From positions 1 through 64,000 of the forward strand of contig MU385716.1 in NCBI GenBank assembly GCA_022497155.1: a DNA stretch of 64,000 bases. The letters run 5' to 3'. Of the stretch, positions 32,976 to 44,571 are shown piece by piece (within the stretch, counting starts at the first letter, position 1; each line of letters begins with the position of its first letter). This stretch comes from Whalleya microplaca. Taxonomy: Eukaryota > Ascomycota > Sordariomycetes > Xylariales > Xylariaceae. The notes under the pieces were generated by a model. The model was not told the origin of the DNA and made no database searches. It saw nothing but the letters and a program-made list of their open reading frames with translations. The position numbers and the translations under genes were made by a program.

Positions 32976-34920
32976 CTAGATGTCAAATTCATCGCCGCCA
33001 GGTTGGTTCGAATTGTAGGCGGCATTGTTAGTTGGCATCTGTAAAGAGTTGAATCCACCATTGCCATTGATAGGCTGGAATCCAGATGCTACCGGTTTTA
33101 CATCGTCATCATATGATGAATACATGCGAAAACCGACGCCGTCTCGAGGTTGGACATAGAGCGGGTTATAACCACTGTTTTCGATGGAGTCGTTTGAATG
33201 TAAGTACGGGTTGGAAGAAGTGGTTGGAGATTTCAGTGTCAGGTGGTTGTTCTCCTTCCCAGCGTAAAGCGAGGGAGACTGTTTGAGGCCAGGTGTCGGA
33301 GATGCGAAAGAGAGGTTTGGGTTCCCCGGTCTCAAAGCCAGGCCTGGAAGGCGCTCATGACTACGGATAGGAAGTGAGCACATCATCTTGGGCACCAGTT
33401 TAGGTGCACTCACTGTCGTCTCCGTTTCTCAAGCGGGGTCCGTGTAATAAGGCCTGTTCCTCAGCAGGTGTTAAGATGAATCTTCTGGCAAAGTTGGATA
33501 AGGAGGTCCAACCTTCTCCATCATCACCATCTCGAGCAGCATCATGGAACATGCCTGTATCACCTTGAAATCCATGACCATGCAGGGGCAGGCGCGTCTG
33601 GGGCATCGAACCGCGGCTTGTGGTTGATCGTGTTGCTCTTCCACCTGACAGAGACGCTCGTCTGGCCACGGGAGTAGCTAAGTGCGCAGCGCTTGTATTT
33701 GCCCGAGTGACACGTGTAGAGCGGGTTACGCGTGAGTGCTCGCGGGAGATGGTGCTGGATCTCGTCTTCCTAGCGTTGCTTGCGACTTTAGTTTGAGATC
33801 CTCGACCCTTTCGCTTCTTCTCAGCGTCTTCGTCGCCGTCTTCGTCCTGTAATCTAATGAGCTCATCATAAGAAAATTGTTTAGCATTCTTATTCTACTT
33901 ACCACACTTCCATCGATAGATGGCTCATCATACACGTCTCTGGTTCGTTGATAATCAAGGTTGCAATCAAAGATCTCTTCGTCTGTAGTGACTGAGACAG
34001 AGTTGACCTCCAGCTGGTGAAGCACGGCGGGGGGCTTACGCTGGTTTCTCTTCCGTCGTTGTTCTTCTCTAGCAGCGTCAAAACCGCCCATTCCGGGATA
34101 AACCGCTCCTTTGAGGATCAGGGTTCCCGTGTCAGTCTCTGTAGTGTCGATGGTGTTCTCTGAAGGGAAAGAACTATCACCATCTGAGGGCTCATACTTC
34201 GAAGAGTCGTCTTCATCAATGAACCCTTCGAGATCTTCGTGGGATGCTGCATGTCTATTCACACCACGAGTCGTACCTCTGCGGAATGCAGCGGTCCATG
34301 AGTGCAATGGAGCGCCTTCGGGTGTATCATATGCATCTCCGATGCCCATGTCGTCATCCGATTCATATTTGATATCCACCTGTTCGGCAGCATAGCGGTT
34401 TCGACCGCGGGATCTCTGCGTAAGTCAAAATGTCAAAATTTATCACGCGACAGCAACTTGTCTTTCTAGTAATACTTACTGCGCCACCACGACTACCCCG
34501 GCCACCACGCCGAGTGGGAATTCGACGAGATGCCATCATTGGAGTTTGGCTCCGTCTTCCTTGGAGAGCTCCTCTCGTAGCTCGTGCCGTCTTACGAAGA
34601 CGAAGTAATTCACCGATGCCGTAGTCTTCAAACCAATTGTCAAATTCCTCTAAGGCGATAGCAGCCTCTGCGTCAGTGTCTCTAGAAATCGAAAGGTCAA
34701 AGTAGGTAGAAAGATGACCCTTCGAGCTGATGTGGGTCAGCAGATGAGAAATGTCGGAAAACCTAGAATTCTTGGGACAAATTGCGCAGACCAAGGGAAT
34801 TCGTCGCTGTTCTCCTTCGTAGGCCGGGATAATAGGCTCGTCGTGAGTCTGCGATTCTTCAAGAGCTTCCTCCAGCTCACCGTTCACATATGCCGGGTCC
34901 ACTTGAGGGTAACCTGCCAT
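32976..34920 (-). CDS. Putative C2H2-type zinc-finger nuclear protein
   Basis: Four exons (34920-34480, 34415-33903, 33846-33414, 33343-32976) give 584 aa. A single finger-like motif lies near residues 44-71: VCAICPKN, then SHLLTHISSKGH, that is C-x2-C-x12-H-x3/4-H spacing. An RG-rich stretch near 125-150 (RRIPTRRGGRGSRGG) could bind nucleic acid. The rest is acidic, Ser/Thr-rich and mostly disordered, with a basic KKRKGRG run that could be a nuclear signal. The last intron uses acceptor CTTCCAG at 33344, because nearer AGs break the frame. It may be a chromatin or transcription factor; no family name can be given. The gene is intact and convergent with MSH3. Confidence 0.75.
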
Positions 34921-37900
34921 CTATAAGAGGGAGACGTTAGCAAATATTTTCCAAAGGTGTAGATAATCTGTTTCGATATACATAATGAAGGTTGACTGGA
35001 TCAGGTCAAGGCTACAAATGGGGTTCACAGGAGCACCAAATCCAGCCGATGTGAAGCTTGCTGAGAGTCTTCCTTTAAATAGAAGGTCAAAAATACCAGG
35101 TGAAGAGGTAATGGTATGAGATAAAGCGTTAGTGTTGGTAGGGTGAAGGCGTCCAGTATGTCGGGTGAAAGGGGAGTCAAGATCATGCAGGTCAAAATCA
35201 GTTGGGACTTGGCCTTGAGAGATGCAAGGGGTGCGGGCAAGTGTTGAAGGATTTTCTTCCGCTGTTGAGAGAAAGAGTAGAAGTGCAACCAGCAGAAGTG
35301 CAAACAGTAGAAGTGCAGCAAGTAGGAGTGCAGTCAGGGAGAATAATGACCCATGGGTACTGTGGGATGTGTCTACATTTCACCCTGGGGGCAGATACTG
35401 TGTGCATGAGGGTGGGAAACAAAATTCAAAACCGAGTCACCAAATGTGTGAAGAGGTACCACCTCTAGCGAGCGCGGGGGGAAACAAAGAAATTGCCTTA
35501 GAATTAATGTTGATCATAGCGTAGTCATACCGAGGCCGCTATTTGGTACGAAACAGAAGTATAGGTACGGGAAGGAGAATTACCTTGAACAGTTTATCCT
35601 TTGCAGGACAAAGATGGGTTGATATTCACGAAGGTAAGGATTGCTTCTTCAATAGTAGATTTGAGTCTCGGGTACCGTTTCTGGCGCCGGTAAGCCGATT
35701 GTATGGAACCAATATGAAAGTCGGCCCTGATTTGAAGCTGCTAGTATTCGACTGTAGCATCCACTCTCGATAGGACTTCAAGCGTGATAGTGGTTCAAGA
35801 ACTTGTGTAAAGAAGTCGTTGTAGTCTTTTGACGAGTACTCTTATAGACAGATTAGCGAATGCACTTTTGATCCAAGGTTTACACCCGCACAAACAACCA
35901 AGAAGTGTAGCTGCAACAAAATATGTCGTCATATGCAGAATATCCACTAACGAATCGTGGAATACCCGAGTGCTGTGTTGAGGTGGTCTAGAGACTGATC
36001 CCTGGATCACCAGGTACCTTGCAGTCAGATTATAGCATTGATATGCCGAAGGGCAGATTCTTATTTAACGCAGGAAGGTTCAAGCATCGACTCGTCGCGC
36101 GTTGGCGGGCTAATGGCCGTCATATATCGAGTTGCGGAGGTTCGATCTGTGGATCAAGACTTAGCGTCAAATACCATAGAACGATGCAAGCAGGGAGAAT
36201 AATATGAATGTGTAGGAATCAATAAAATGGTGCATGTAACGGATGAAACTATTAACTATGTAGTGGCACGCACGGTAGACTTCGGTCAAGAGGCATTTCA
36301 AAGGACGCAAAGAAAGGGAACTGAGCAGAATAACATAGTTCATGTAATGTAATACAAAAACGAGGATGTAGATGATCTGTAAGGATCTGATGGTGGGATG
36401 TGGACTGTTGTGCATATGGCGTGCGGAATTCCCAGAGTTAGACGATATCAAGTAGTGCAAACCTGAGGTGCTTGAATTGGAGGAGTTATCTTGCTATATG
36501 TTGTGGAGGAGGAAGATGGATTCTTCAATGGATATGAACAATGATGCTTTGGGCGGAGGAGATGTTGATGTTGATGTTGATGCTGATATTGAATCTGATC
36601 ACACATATCATCCCATGATGGGGGTTCAAGGAATGGGGAGTATCACACCTTTGTAGGCACTGAAGCTCGTGCGTGGTTAGGATGGTTCAAGAAGGGATGG
36701 AAAACATGGTGATGCGGAGTAGCAACTTACTTTGGACCATTCCAGTCTTTTATAGAGTTGGCTGAAGAAGGTGTTGGGTTGTGGACTGGTGTTGGGAGGG
36801 AGACGAGGTGAGATGAATATGAACTTTCGGACGATGGGATGTCACAGACTGGGGGGATGGGGACACAAGTTTGCTTGATAGGTGCGCCTTCCTGTCCTGT
36901 TGTTGCTCCTTCTTCGATTGTCAATCCAGGGGAGGCGTTATGACGAAAGGTTGCCTGCCTGGAGCGACTATCAACAGTAGAAGGAGCTTCCCAGGAGTTG
37001 AAATGGCAGCAGCAGCAGCTTACCTACCTAGGTGTGGAAGCAGCCCCTACATCAAGGCGTTAGTCGCAAGAGTACAGTGTTAATAAGACTTAGATTGACC
37101 TAGGTTCGGCTACCTAATCTAAGTGGCGGATGGCCTGCTATATATACACAATGCCTACGGATTACCTTGCACTGGCCCAGTCCTTGACGCTCAATACAAA
37201 AATGCCAAGATCGACTTAAACCGCTGCCGAGGATATAGGTTACATATCACGACCTTACAGCTCATTAATATAATGAATAAGGGTCGGCACTTCACTGAGA
37301 AAAGGAGTGATGTTGAGTGGTCAAATCAGGAATTCTAGTAAATAGAACCCAAGTCCAGGCCAAATTCACGGATACAAAACATCGGACCAGAGAGGCTGAC
37401 AAGGAGGCTACCGTGACTTTGGTGGGCATTGAGATTCTGCCCTCCTCGAAGATCAGGAAACATTTTCGGTATATACTGGCCAAGAGGAATGTCCACGGAC
37501 ATTGAGGAACATAGCATCGCAAGTCCCCTCTAAGTACCATGAGGTGAAGGAGTCATGGTCTACCAAGCAGCTACTGTTGTTCTGGTAAAGGTGCAATGTT
37601 CAATGTTTGTATTATGTGGATTATGGTGGGCATTAGCAAGGTATCGTTACTGACGTATAATCAGGACAGTGCCCTGCCTCATATAAAATAGCCAAACTAT
37701 ATTTGGACAAAGGCAGGTAATGTTTCTTTGTGACTCACATGTGTACCTTCAAGTCGCTTTATAGCATCAAATACTAGTATTTTATAGCTAGGTGCCCTCA
37801 GTAAAATCATACACATATTCTATCCGCACCATAGAGCCAGTGTAAGGCTTGCGCTCGAAACGTCGATTATGACTGGGTAGATGGCTATTCTGACTGGATT

Positions 37901-38553
37901 CCCACCTGATAGTGGACCTGCCTCTCGATACATCTCACTAGTAAATGAATGTACATTTCCTACACAGTTTTTCAAGCTACAATTATTGCTGACCTCCCTC
38001 CTGACCTCCTTATCTCCTTGAATTTCTGTCTTGCAGCGCTATTAATAAAGGTATCAAGGCATTTGCTGCCGTATTTTTCGTTTACTTTCAACCATGACTG
38101 GCGGCCGGAATCAGGACGCTCGGCTATAGTGATAGCCTCAAGCACTAGGTGTAGTAGTTTATAGGAAAGCTACTTGAGTTTCTTAGAAAAATGTATCGCG
38201 GGGTAGGTATATCTACTATTAGGTGGATCCAAGTCAGAATAGTCATCTATCCAGTCATAATAGATGTTTCGGATTGTGCTAGATACATGTAATACAAAGA
38301 CCAATTGTAATCGGAAAAGGCTTATTGAACAAAGCATTTCAGGTAGAGTTTGTTCAGTCGAGAAGTTCCCTGGTACAATCGAGATTCCTTTCAAGTACGT
38401 TCTTCCGTATGTCGATATAACCTTCAAGAATGGAAGAACTATAATTCAGTGTTGAGATTTTAATATGTATACTTATATAGATCCGTGAATATCCAGTCGT
38501 TATCAATCAGTGCAACTCCAAGGCATTCTTACAGCCGATACCAAAAGTTTTGG
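34921..38553. other. 3.6-kb gene-poor intergenic stretch
   Basis: No supported gene. A 15-bp tandem repeat lies at about 35276-35335 and a GATGTT hexamer run near 36561-36584. Short frames, the longest about 100 codons, have no motif. A frame near 35543-35630 (SLSFAGQRWVDIHE) looks a little like protein but could not be extended into a gene. Confidence 0.45.
35276..35335 (+). repeat. Minisatellite, four copies of a 15-bp unit
   Basis: Four successive units resemble AGTAGAAGTGCAACC, AGCAGAAGTGCAAAC, AGTAGAAGTGCAGCA and AGTAGGAGTGCAGTC. It lies in the gene-poor stretch upstream of the zinc-finger gene. Confidence 0.75.
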
Positions 38554-40266
38554 CTAGGCGTTCTCTGGCTTCCTAGCATAGACGACACGCTGAGGCAAGT
38601 ATGCATGTATGGATTTAGTGCGCAGCTCCTTGCGATACTTCATCAAGAATAGTTGCATATCAGCCAGGGGACGACCCAGCACCGTATTCCACATGAACAC
38701 CACAAAGCCTGTGAAAGGAAACCTATCAGTAATCGCCAATGTTAAATCACTGGGTATACCTCTACTCACCCTCTAGGTCTTGCTCGAGGGTACACTGGGC
38801 CCATTGTCCGATTTCTCTCAGTTTACGATCAGCTGGCCAGCCGCCCATCGGTACCTGAAGCATATTAATACAATTATCATACTAGGTAGGCTGCCCGCGC
38901 TGTACAGATGAAGCTACAGCGCCTTTGCTTGCCTTGGCCACTTACTTTGATATCCTTAATGGAAAGATCCACAAACCCGGCTTCTTCGATACCTTTCCTC
39001 TGAGTGTCGTTGGTGATGACCGAAAATGAGCGATTCAACTTTTTACCACCTTCGAGGAACAAGTCCTGCCACATGTACATTGCAGAATCCGCCGGAAGAG
39101 TACCGTCGTCGCTACGGTAATGGGCCTCAGTTTCAAAGCTCTCGATCCAGCCACCCGGCTTTAAAACCCTATAGGCTTGTCTGAACAGTTTAGGCCAATC
39201 AAGAATCGCACCAATCATATACCGTATGTGGACGTAGTCGAAACTATTTGGCTCAAATGTCCAGTCTTGCTCCGCGTCGTCAATCTGGAACTGAACGTTT
39301 GGTGGGCAAAACGCGGGTTGGATTGGTGACAGATCCGTCCCTATGACCTCGCAGTTTGGATATTCATCGGCCACATCACTATCAACGTGTTAGCAGGACT
39401 ACGGATTACATATAAGTAGCAGCATACATTGCCCATAGACCTATATAAATGCGTCAGTGCTAGGTAAGCCATACAGCTGCAATGCTTAAAAGAGATCTGA
39501 CCTGTAGCCGTCCCAATATCAAGTATTTTCTAGGACATTTTAGTCACGCTGCGATAGACTGGAACACACTATGGGATACTACAAATGCCTACTTTTACGT
39601 CATCTTTCAAGGGGGCAAGGAAGAGCTTGCCACCAAGGCATAAAGTCAAGAAGTGGTGACTGTACATCTTTTAGCGATTGAAGATGGGGAAGGCAAAATA
39701 TTTGTCTGGGGGACAACAGCTTACTTCATGTCCATTGCTTCATTCTGTCGGTCGTCATTGGGACCCCAGTATTTACCCTCTCCATGTCGTTCACTATGAT
39801 AAGTACGGCCGTTGAGCGTACGATACTCGAGGATACTGGAAGACAATGAAGCAGTCGTGCTTGCACTACAGCACAACGTATTAGAACCATGGCTTCAGCT
39901 CTCGTAACGAATGCTGCTATCCGCCACGGAGAATATTGTCATCAGGGGCGGCATCACATACGCATCATCGCCTAGTGCTGAATCGGCATCATCTCCAGGT
40001 TCCTCCTTCAGGTAAGAATGGTCAGCGGCTTAATTGAGCATATTGTAAACATCGCTGGGCATTGAGCCGTAGCCCAGAGACCTGAGTATTCTTACTTCGT
40101 AAACTTCTGCCTCAATTGGACCTTCTATCGCACCCGGCACCTCAGCCGAGGTATCTGCTGGCGCTGGACTCCCCGCCGCTGCCGGTGCCGGTTCGGGCGA
40201 CGTAGATGCCGCCGCCGCCGCCGTGGCATTGGCGCTGGTTTCTGGGGTTTGCTCTACCATGGTCAC
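38554..40266 (-). CDS. LaeA-like (TAM-domain) SAM-dependent methyltransferase
   Basis: Nine exons (40266-40096, 40005-39962, 39865-39725, 39659-39593, 39529-39502, 39440-39428, 39378-38946, 38854-38770, 38708-38554) give 378 aa in frame. The N-terminus is an Ala/Pro-rich disordered tail. Then comes [15 protein letters not shown], a family hallmark, [16 protein letters not shown], and the SAM site [15 protein letters not shown] at 142-156. [23 protein letters not shown] and [10 protein letters not shown] follow. The C-terminus [11 protein letters not shown]...[10 protein letters not shown] matches the family end. Exon 6 is only 13 nt (GTCTATGGGCAAT) and is required for motif I. Such proteins act in the nucleus or cytosol; LaeA itself controls secondary metabolism, but most paralogues are uncharacterised, and no metabolite cluster is seen here. 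Confidence 0.92.
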
Positions 40267-42017
40267 AGGCTATCCACAAGACAACACAGCGTGAATTTCA
40301 CCAGATTGAGAAGCGGAGAAGTGGTACGGGACTAACTTACAACATCGGGTTGCGTTGCATGCGGCGACCATTAAATAACCGAAAAATAATATGGATTCCG
40401 ACCCACCGTCTAAAGCATGCCTGCGGCGGTGCCAAAATATACATGTAACAGTCCATCGGCACTTAAATAAGACTCCCAACTTCTAGTCGGTAAATAGAAC
40501 GAGAGATCTTAGATATAGAATTGATCGATTTCACAAGTCTACGTAAGGAGTCGCTACTATATTTTGACAGCATAATAGCATTTTTCTAGAATGTTTATAA
40601 GACACTCGATTAAGGAAATAGAGCGCGTAGATTTGAAGAATCCTCTTTCAGCCAATCACATAACCTAGTCCTGAAGCTTAGCTGATTTCATATATACTAG
40701 TAGGATGCCACGTCAATTAACATCCCATAATCGGACAAGGTTTCTTTTATATCACAAGATCGAGAACTAGCAGAACTCTATTATTGTCCTAGGCAACTTA
40801 TATTTTTTCTTTTCAATTTGTAACTCGGCCTCGAGTTACCATACGACATCAACTGAGTGCATTGACAGATTTTTATCTTTGAATATAGGTTAGATATACC
40901 ATCGGGTTCATCAACTGTGTAATGCAACACGTTTTCATTATGCCTCGATCGTAAGAGCTTAAGAGTCGGCAAGACATGTGACATGAGCCCTTTTATATAC
41001 CACTCTGTGGTAGGTAGTTTCGTGCTCCCTTCATCTTTCCATGCTTCCATTTACGGGACGTGCTATAGCTGGTCTAGGTCTCGCTCATAGATGACCTATA
41101 AGCATGCTGTGCCAATTATTATAGAATTACTAACACCTCAATTAGGTAACTAAGCCTTAGGAGTTCCGGAGTTTGGGAAAACAATAGCTCCGGAGCGCAG
41201 AAAGACAGTCTCCCAAGTTATAACACGGATACATACCAGCTGAACTTAAGACAGCTTAATCTGGGTAGCCCGGCAACTTATAAGCGACACCTATACGAAT
41301 ATTTTACAAACAAAAATTGTGATGCGTGTGTAAAACGATGGTTCAGTGCTTTCATCGGGAAATTTAGAGTTGCACTGGAGTAGGTAGTGCTTAAAGATGT
41401 AACGGGCCGAGAACCCAGGCCAATGTACGAGACGAGTCTGAAGAGATATTCCCCCTAGTGCAGAATCTACTCTACAGTGTCCCGTTGAACACTTTATGTA
41501 TGAATGAATATATAAATAAGTTGTCGGTTCCTGCGAAACCCTAGACACCCGCCTTACAAACCACGGAAGTTGCGGAAAGACTTCATCAAGCAGATAAGCT
41601 AGTTCGACAGTCGATCAACAATCTCTCAATACTCTTAGTATAAATAGAGTATTAGTATATATTTAATGAAAAATAATTCTGCGTGTTGGCAGGGGAAAAG
41701 ACTGGTACAAGGTTACGACTTGTGAATCGACACACACATGCTGGAAGGGGCATTCAATGGACCACATGTAAGCGTAATCCTCCATATCAGTTCAGAAGCT
41801 ATCGAGTAGAGAGTTCTAAACTACAAGGAAGTCCCAATTTTTTTGAGGCACCCAGGACGCCGAAGACGAATAGCCTGAGCTATAAACCAACATAAAGAAA
41901 TCCTCTATCTTTACACGCAGGTGACGCCAGAGGCTATGCTCGTGCCAGGTACGGGATGATATTAGCATCCATTGCCACGGATAATTGTATACGTCTTGAA
42001 AACTTCTTTGAGACCCC
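40267..42017. other. Intergenic, no gene supported
   Basis: Only short frames without motifs are present, in moderately AT-rich DNA. It includes the promoter of the LaeA-like gene at its left end and the 3' flank of the CVNH-like gene at its right end. Confidence 0.45.
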
Positions 42018-42558
42018 CTAGTCTGTTCCATAGACTTTATCAACCGAATGTCCGAAGCAGCTCGGTAGATGTTGGTCATCGTATGTGATGGGCCAACTAT
42101 CATGACCAGCAGATGGGACTAGAACGATGGAATAAGCATCAAATTGTCATCTATGATGAGTATGCGAATTCACTCACCAATAGGTACGGAATTTGTAGCA
42201 TTCTCACAACTCATGTAGCCATAGTCAACCTTGGAAAGATTGCAAGATTTAAACGACTGCCCAAACCCTCCATTATCTCGCGGAACAATCTTCTTATCGG
42301 CATTGGCGAAGCAGCTTACGTACAACCAGTCAGCACAACACTACCAGCAGAAGAGAGGCCGTGAATGGAAACTCACTGGTTTAGATCAAGCTGGTTTATG
42401 TAGAGATGATTTCCATGTTCATCGCACATATGAAATTTGAGTAACCATGAATCTCCACTTCGCTGTAGAAACAACAACCCGTACGAATCATTTGGGCATA
42501 GTACATCCATACACAACACCCGAGGTAGCAAAGGTAGCAATAGCGCAAATAATTTCAT
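42018..42558 (-). CDS. Small secreted CVNH-like (cyanovirin-N homology) protein
   Basis: Three exons (42558-42377, 42314-42178, 42118-42018) give 139 aa, ending at a TAG. The introns of 62 and 59 nt have GTGAGT donors. A signal peptide MKLFALLLPLLPRVLC is followed by a Cys-containing mature chain. The core reads INQLDLNHCFANADKKIV, then GGFGQSFKSCNLS and YGYMSC, the pattern of CVNH domains: S/x-LDLN-x-C-x-N, G-x-F-x-x-S-C, then a closing Cys. CVNH lectins bind high-mannose glycans; in fungi they are often secreted and can be plant-interaction proteins. Only the spliced product shows the pattern. The domain call rests on pattern recognition and needs a profile search. An AATAAAAG box lies 68 bases upstream. 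Confidence 0.7.
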
Positions 42559-43981
42559 GGTGAAGTAAGTAAGAAGTATGTTGCATTGTTGAATTTAAGT
42601 TTCATCTCAGAAGAAGGGAGCGTTCTCTTTTATTTGTGTTCCAAGGCTTTGTCATATGCCGGTACAGCAAACATCTTATCACATTAAATTTTATCAACTA
42701 CCAACTCATAGCACTACCCATGATGGCAAACATTGGTGTCCGACGTTGGTATGATCCTGGCTCTCTGCTTGTGTTTCCTTGGTCTGCTGGAAGTGTTGGT
42801 CTTGGATCCTAACACACATGACACGAGAGAACAAAGATATGTGATAACAACCTATGGCAGTACCAACATTTGCAGACCAACTACTAGAATCAAAGCGTCC
42901 ACGCGATTGAATATTCTCTCATGGGCTATCTACATATTAGCAGAGTACGAGCTATTGATATTACATGAATATGGCATTCTAAGGGAGGCAGGTGTAACGT
43001 ACGGGCACCTGGATGAAGCACGATTCTTGAACACCGAAAGTTATTCATCAATCATGTGATAAGGGAATCTCATCATATTCTTATCGAGAACCTTGACTAC
43101 GATTGAATGTTACTCGGGTTTCTTCGAGAACATAAGGATAAAGAATATTGTTGCGATCAAATGACCATGGCGTATGTGGGTTCTTGGTACAGCAAGGTGT
43201 GTATGGCTTAGATTAGAGGTAGCTAATGGCGATATGGAATGACATGTCTCGTATGATTGGGCGATTTCTTCCTCATGTGTCCTTTCTGACTACTAGCTAC
43301 AGGCTATCTACGATACCCCTATATTCCCCAGGAGCGGACCATATTCGTTCATCAACAAAAAACCAGGAGGCTGCTAGGTCTTGGAGTTCCTAGAACCGTT
43401 CGCAATTGGTTGTATATGTTCTGACAGCTATGAGAGGAAGAAGAATATCATAAACTTTCTACTGAGACTGAGGAGTTGAGGCAAGGCTAATTCCCTTCTT
43501 TTTGGTCTCTAGAAGTCTCACATATAGCTAGGCCGATTGGGATTTTTGTTAATTCCGGGCGGGAAAACCAGATACACTATCATACACTTTAACATAGCGG
43601 CTGCGGCAACCCCTTTTAGGCACGGGGTCCCACGAAACGTTAGATGAGCTTGCATGGACGCCGGTAAGCCGGGGGGGTATTGCTATGAACAACATCTTTG
43701 AATACGAAGATATTATAATGAAATTGACTGGGAACCTATAGCAAGGAAGTAAGGGATGCTAGTATGTGGAGGTATCGTTTCACATATATAAAAATCCATA
43801 ATGTGTTAAGTGTTGCATTAGACGTGGTAAGTACCTAGGTATTGATGAACGATCGCCTTGCCTTCCAAATATACTGTCAAGATCCCAGTGTCTCCATGCA
43901 CATGATTCAGCCCACGCTAAAGTATACTCACAAACCCCAAACCCATCCAAGTCCCGCAAAACATCGTCGCCAAAACAGCCC
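42559..43981. other. Intergenic, one doubtful open frame
   Basis: A plus-strand frame of 108 codons at 42733-43059 has a hydrophobic N-terminal run (MILALCLCFLGLLEVLVL) but resembles no family, and its codon use is not persuasive. The right part is the 3' flank of the Dap1-like gene. No other feature is seen. Confidence 0.35.
42626..42635 (-). promoter_or_regulatory. TATA-like box of the CVNH-like gene
   Basis: On the minus strand AAATAAAAGA lies about 68 bases upstream of the start codon, a usual distance for a fungal TATA element. Confidence 0.4.
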
Positions 43982-44571
43982 TCAAGCATCGCCCTTCGCG
44001 ACCAGCTTCCCAACGACCAAGTACTTGCTCTCGAAGCGCTCCTCCCAGTTGCGCAAGCTCTCCATCTCCTCGGGGCCGAGGCCCTCGAGCGTGTCGAGGG
44101 GCCCGTCGAGGTCCTTGGTCAGCATCTCCTCGTCGAAGCTGTGGAGCGCGAGGCCGCGGCTGGCGTCGCGGCCGGCGAAGTTCTCGTACATGCCGCCGGG
44201 CCCGTAGAAGTTGCGCCCGCTGCTGACGTCGAAGACCCGCCCCCGCACCGCCAGGTACACGGGCGCGTTGTTCGCGCCGTTGTAGGGCAGCAGCTCGCGC
44301 GGCGTGAAGGTCTTGAACACGATGGAGGGCGGCTCGCGGGGCAGCGCGGCGGGCGGCGACGGCTTGTAGAGTAGATAGGTTGTGTAGAGTGTGATGACGG
44401 CGAGGATGATGTTTAGAGGTGTGACTAGGCCGGTGCTGCAGATGATGCTTGTTAGCCGGATGCTCCGGAGCTAGAGTAGACGGCCGGACACGGGCTAAGT
44501 TAGGAGAGGACGCACTACAGAGAGGGATCTTTTGCAGCCTCGTGGGCCACACGCTGGTTGACGTAGTCCAT
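43982..44571 (-). CDS. dap1: Dap1/PGRMC-type cytochrome b5-like heme protein
   Basis: Two exons (44571-44519 and 44462-43982) give 177 aa. An N-terminal membrane segment (TPLNIILAVITLYTTYLLY) precedes the cytochrome b5-like domain, which starts KTFTPRELLPYNG. It contains YLAVRGRVFDVSSGRNFYGPGGMY and FAGRDASRGLA, the hallmark of membrane-associated progesterone-receptor-like proteins; the Tyr residues there replace the His ligands of true b5. Dap1 supports cytochrome P450 enzymes of ergosterol synthesis at the ER. The intron has a 56-nt length, a CTAAC branch site and an acceptor that keeps the frame; an acceptor eight bases earlier does not. The exon-2 coding part is very GC-rich. The start ATG just upstream of exon 1 is inferred. 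Confidence 0.85.

Noticed and set aside
42733..43059. 108-aa hydrophobic plus-strand frame
   Set aside because: It has one hydrophobic run but no family resemblance, no good leader and no neighbouring exon.
43917..44552. 211-aa minus-strand frame over the Dap1-like gene
   Set aside because: It is an Arg/Ala-rich shadow; the real frame contains the FAGRDASRG signature.
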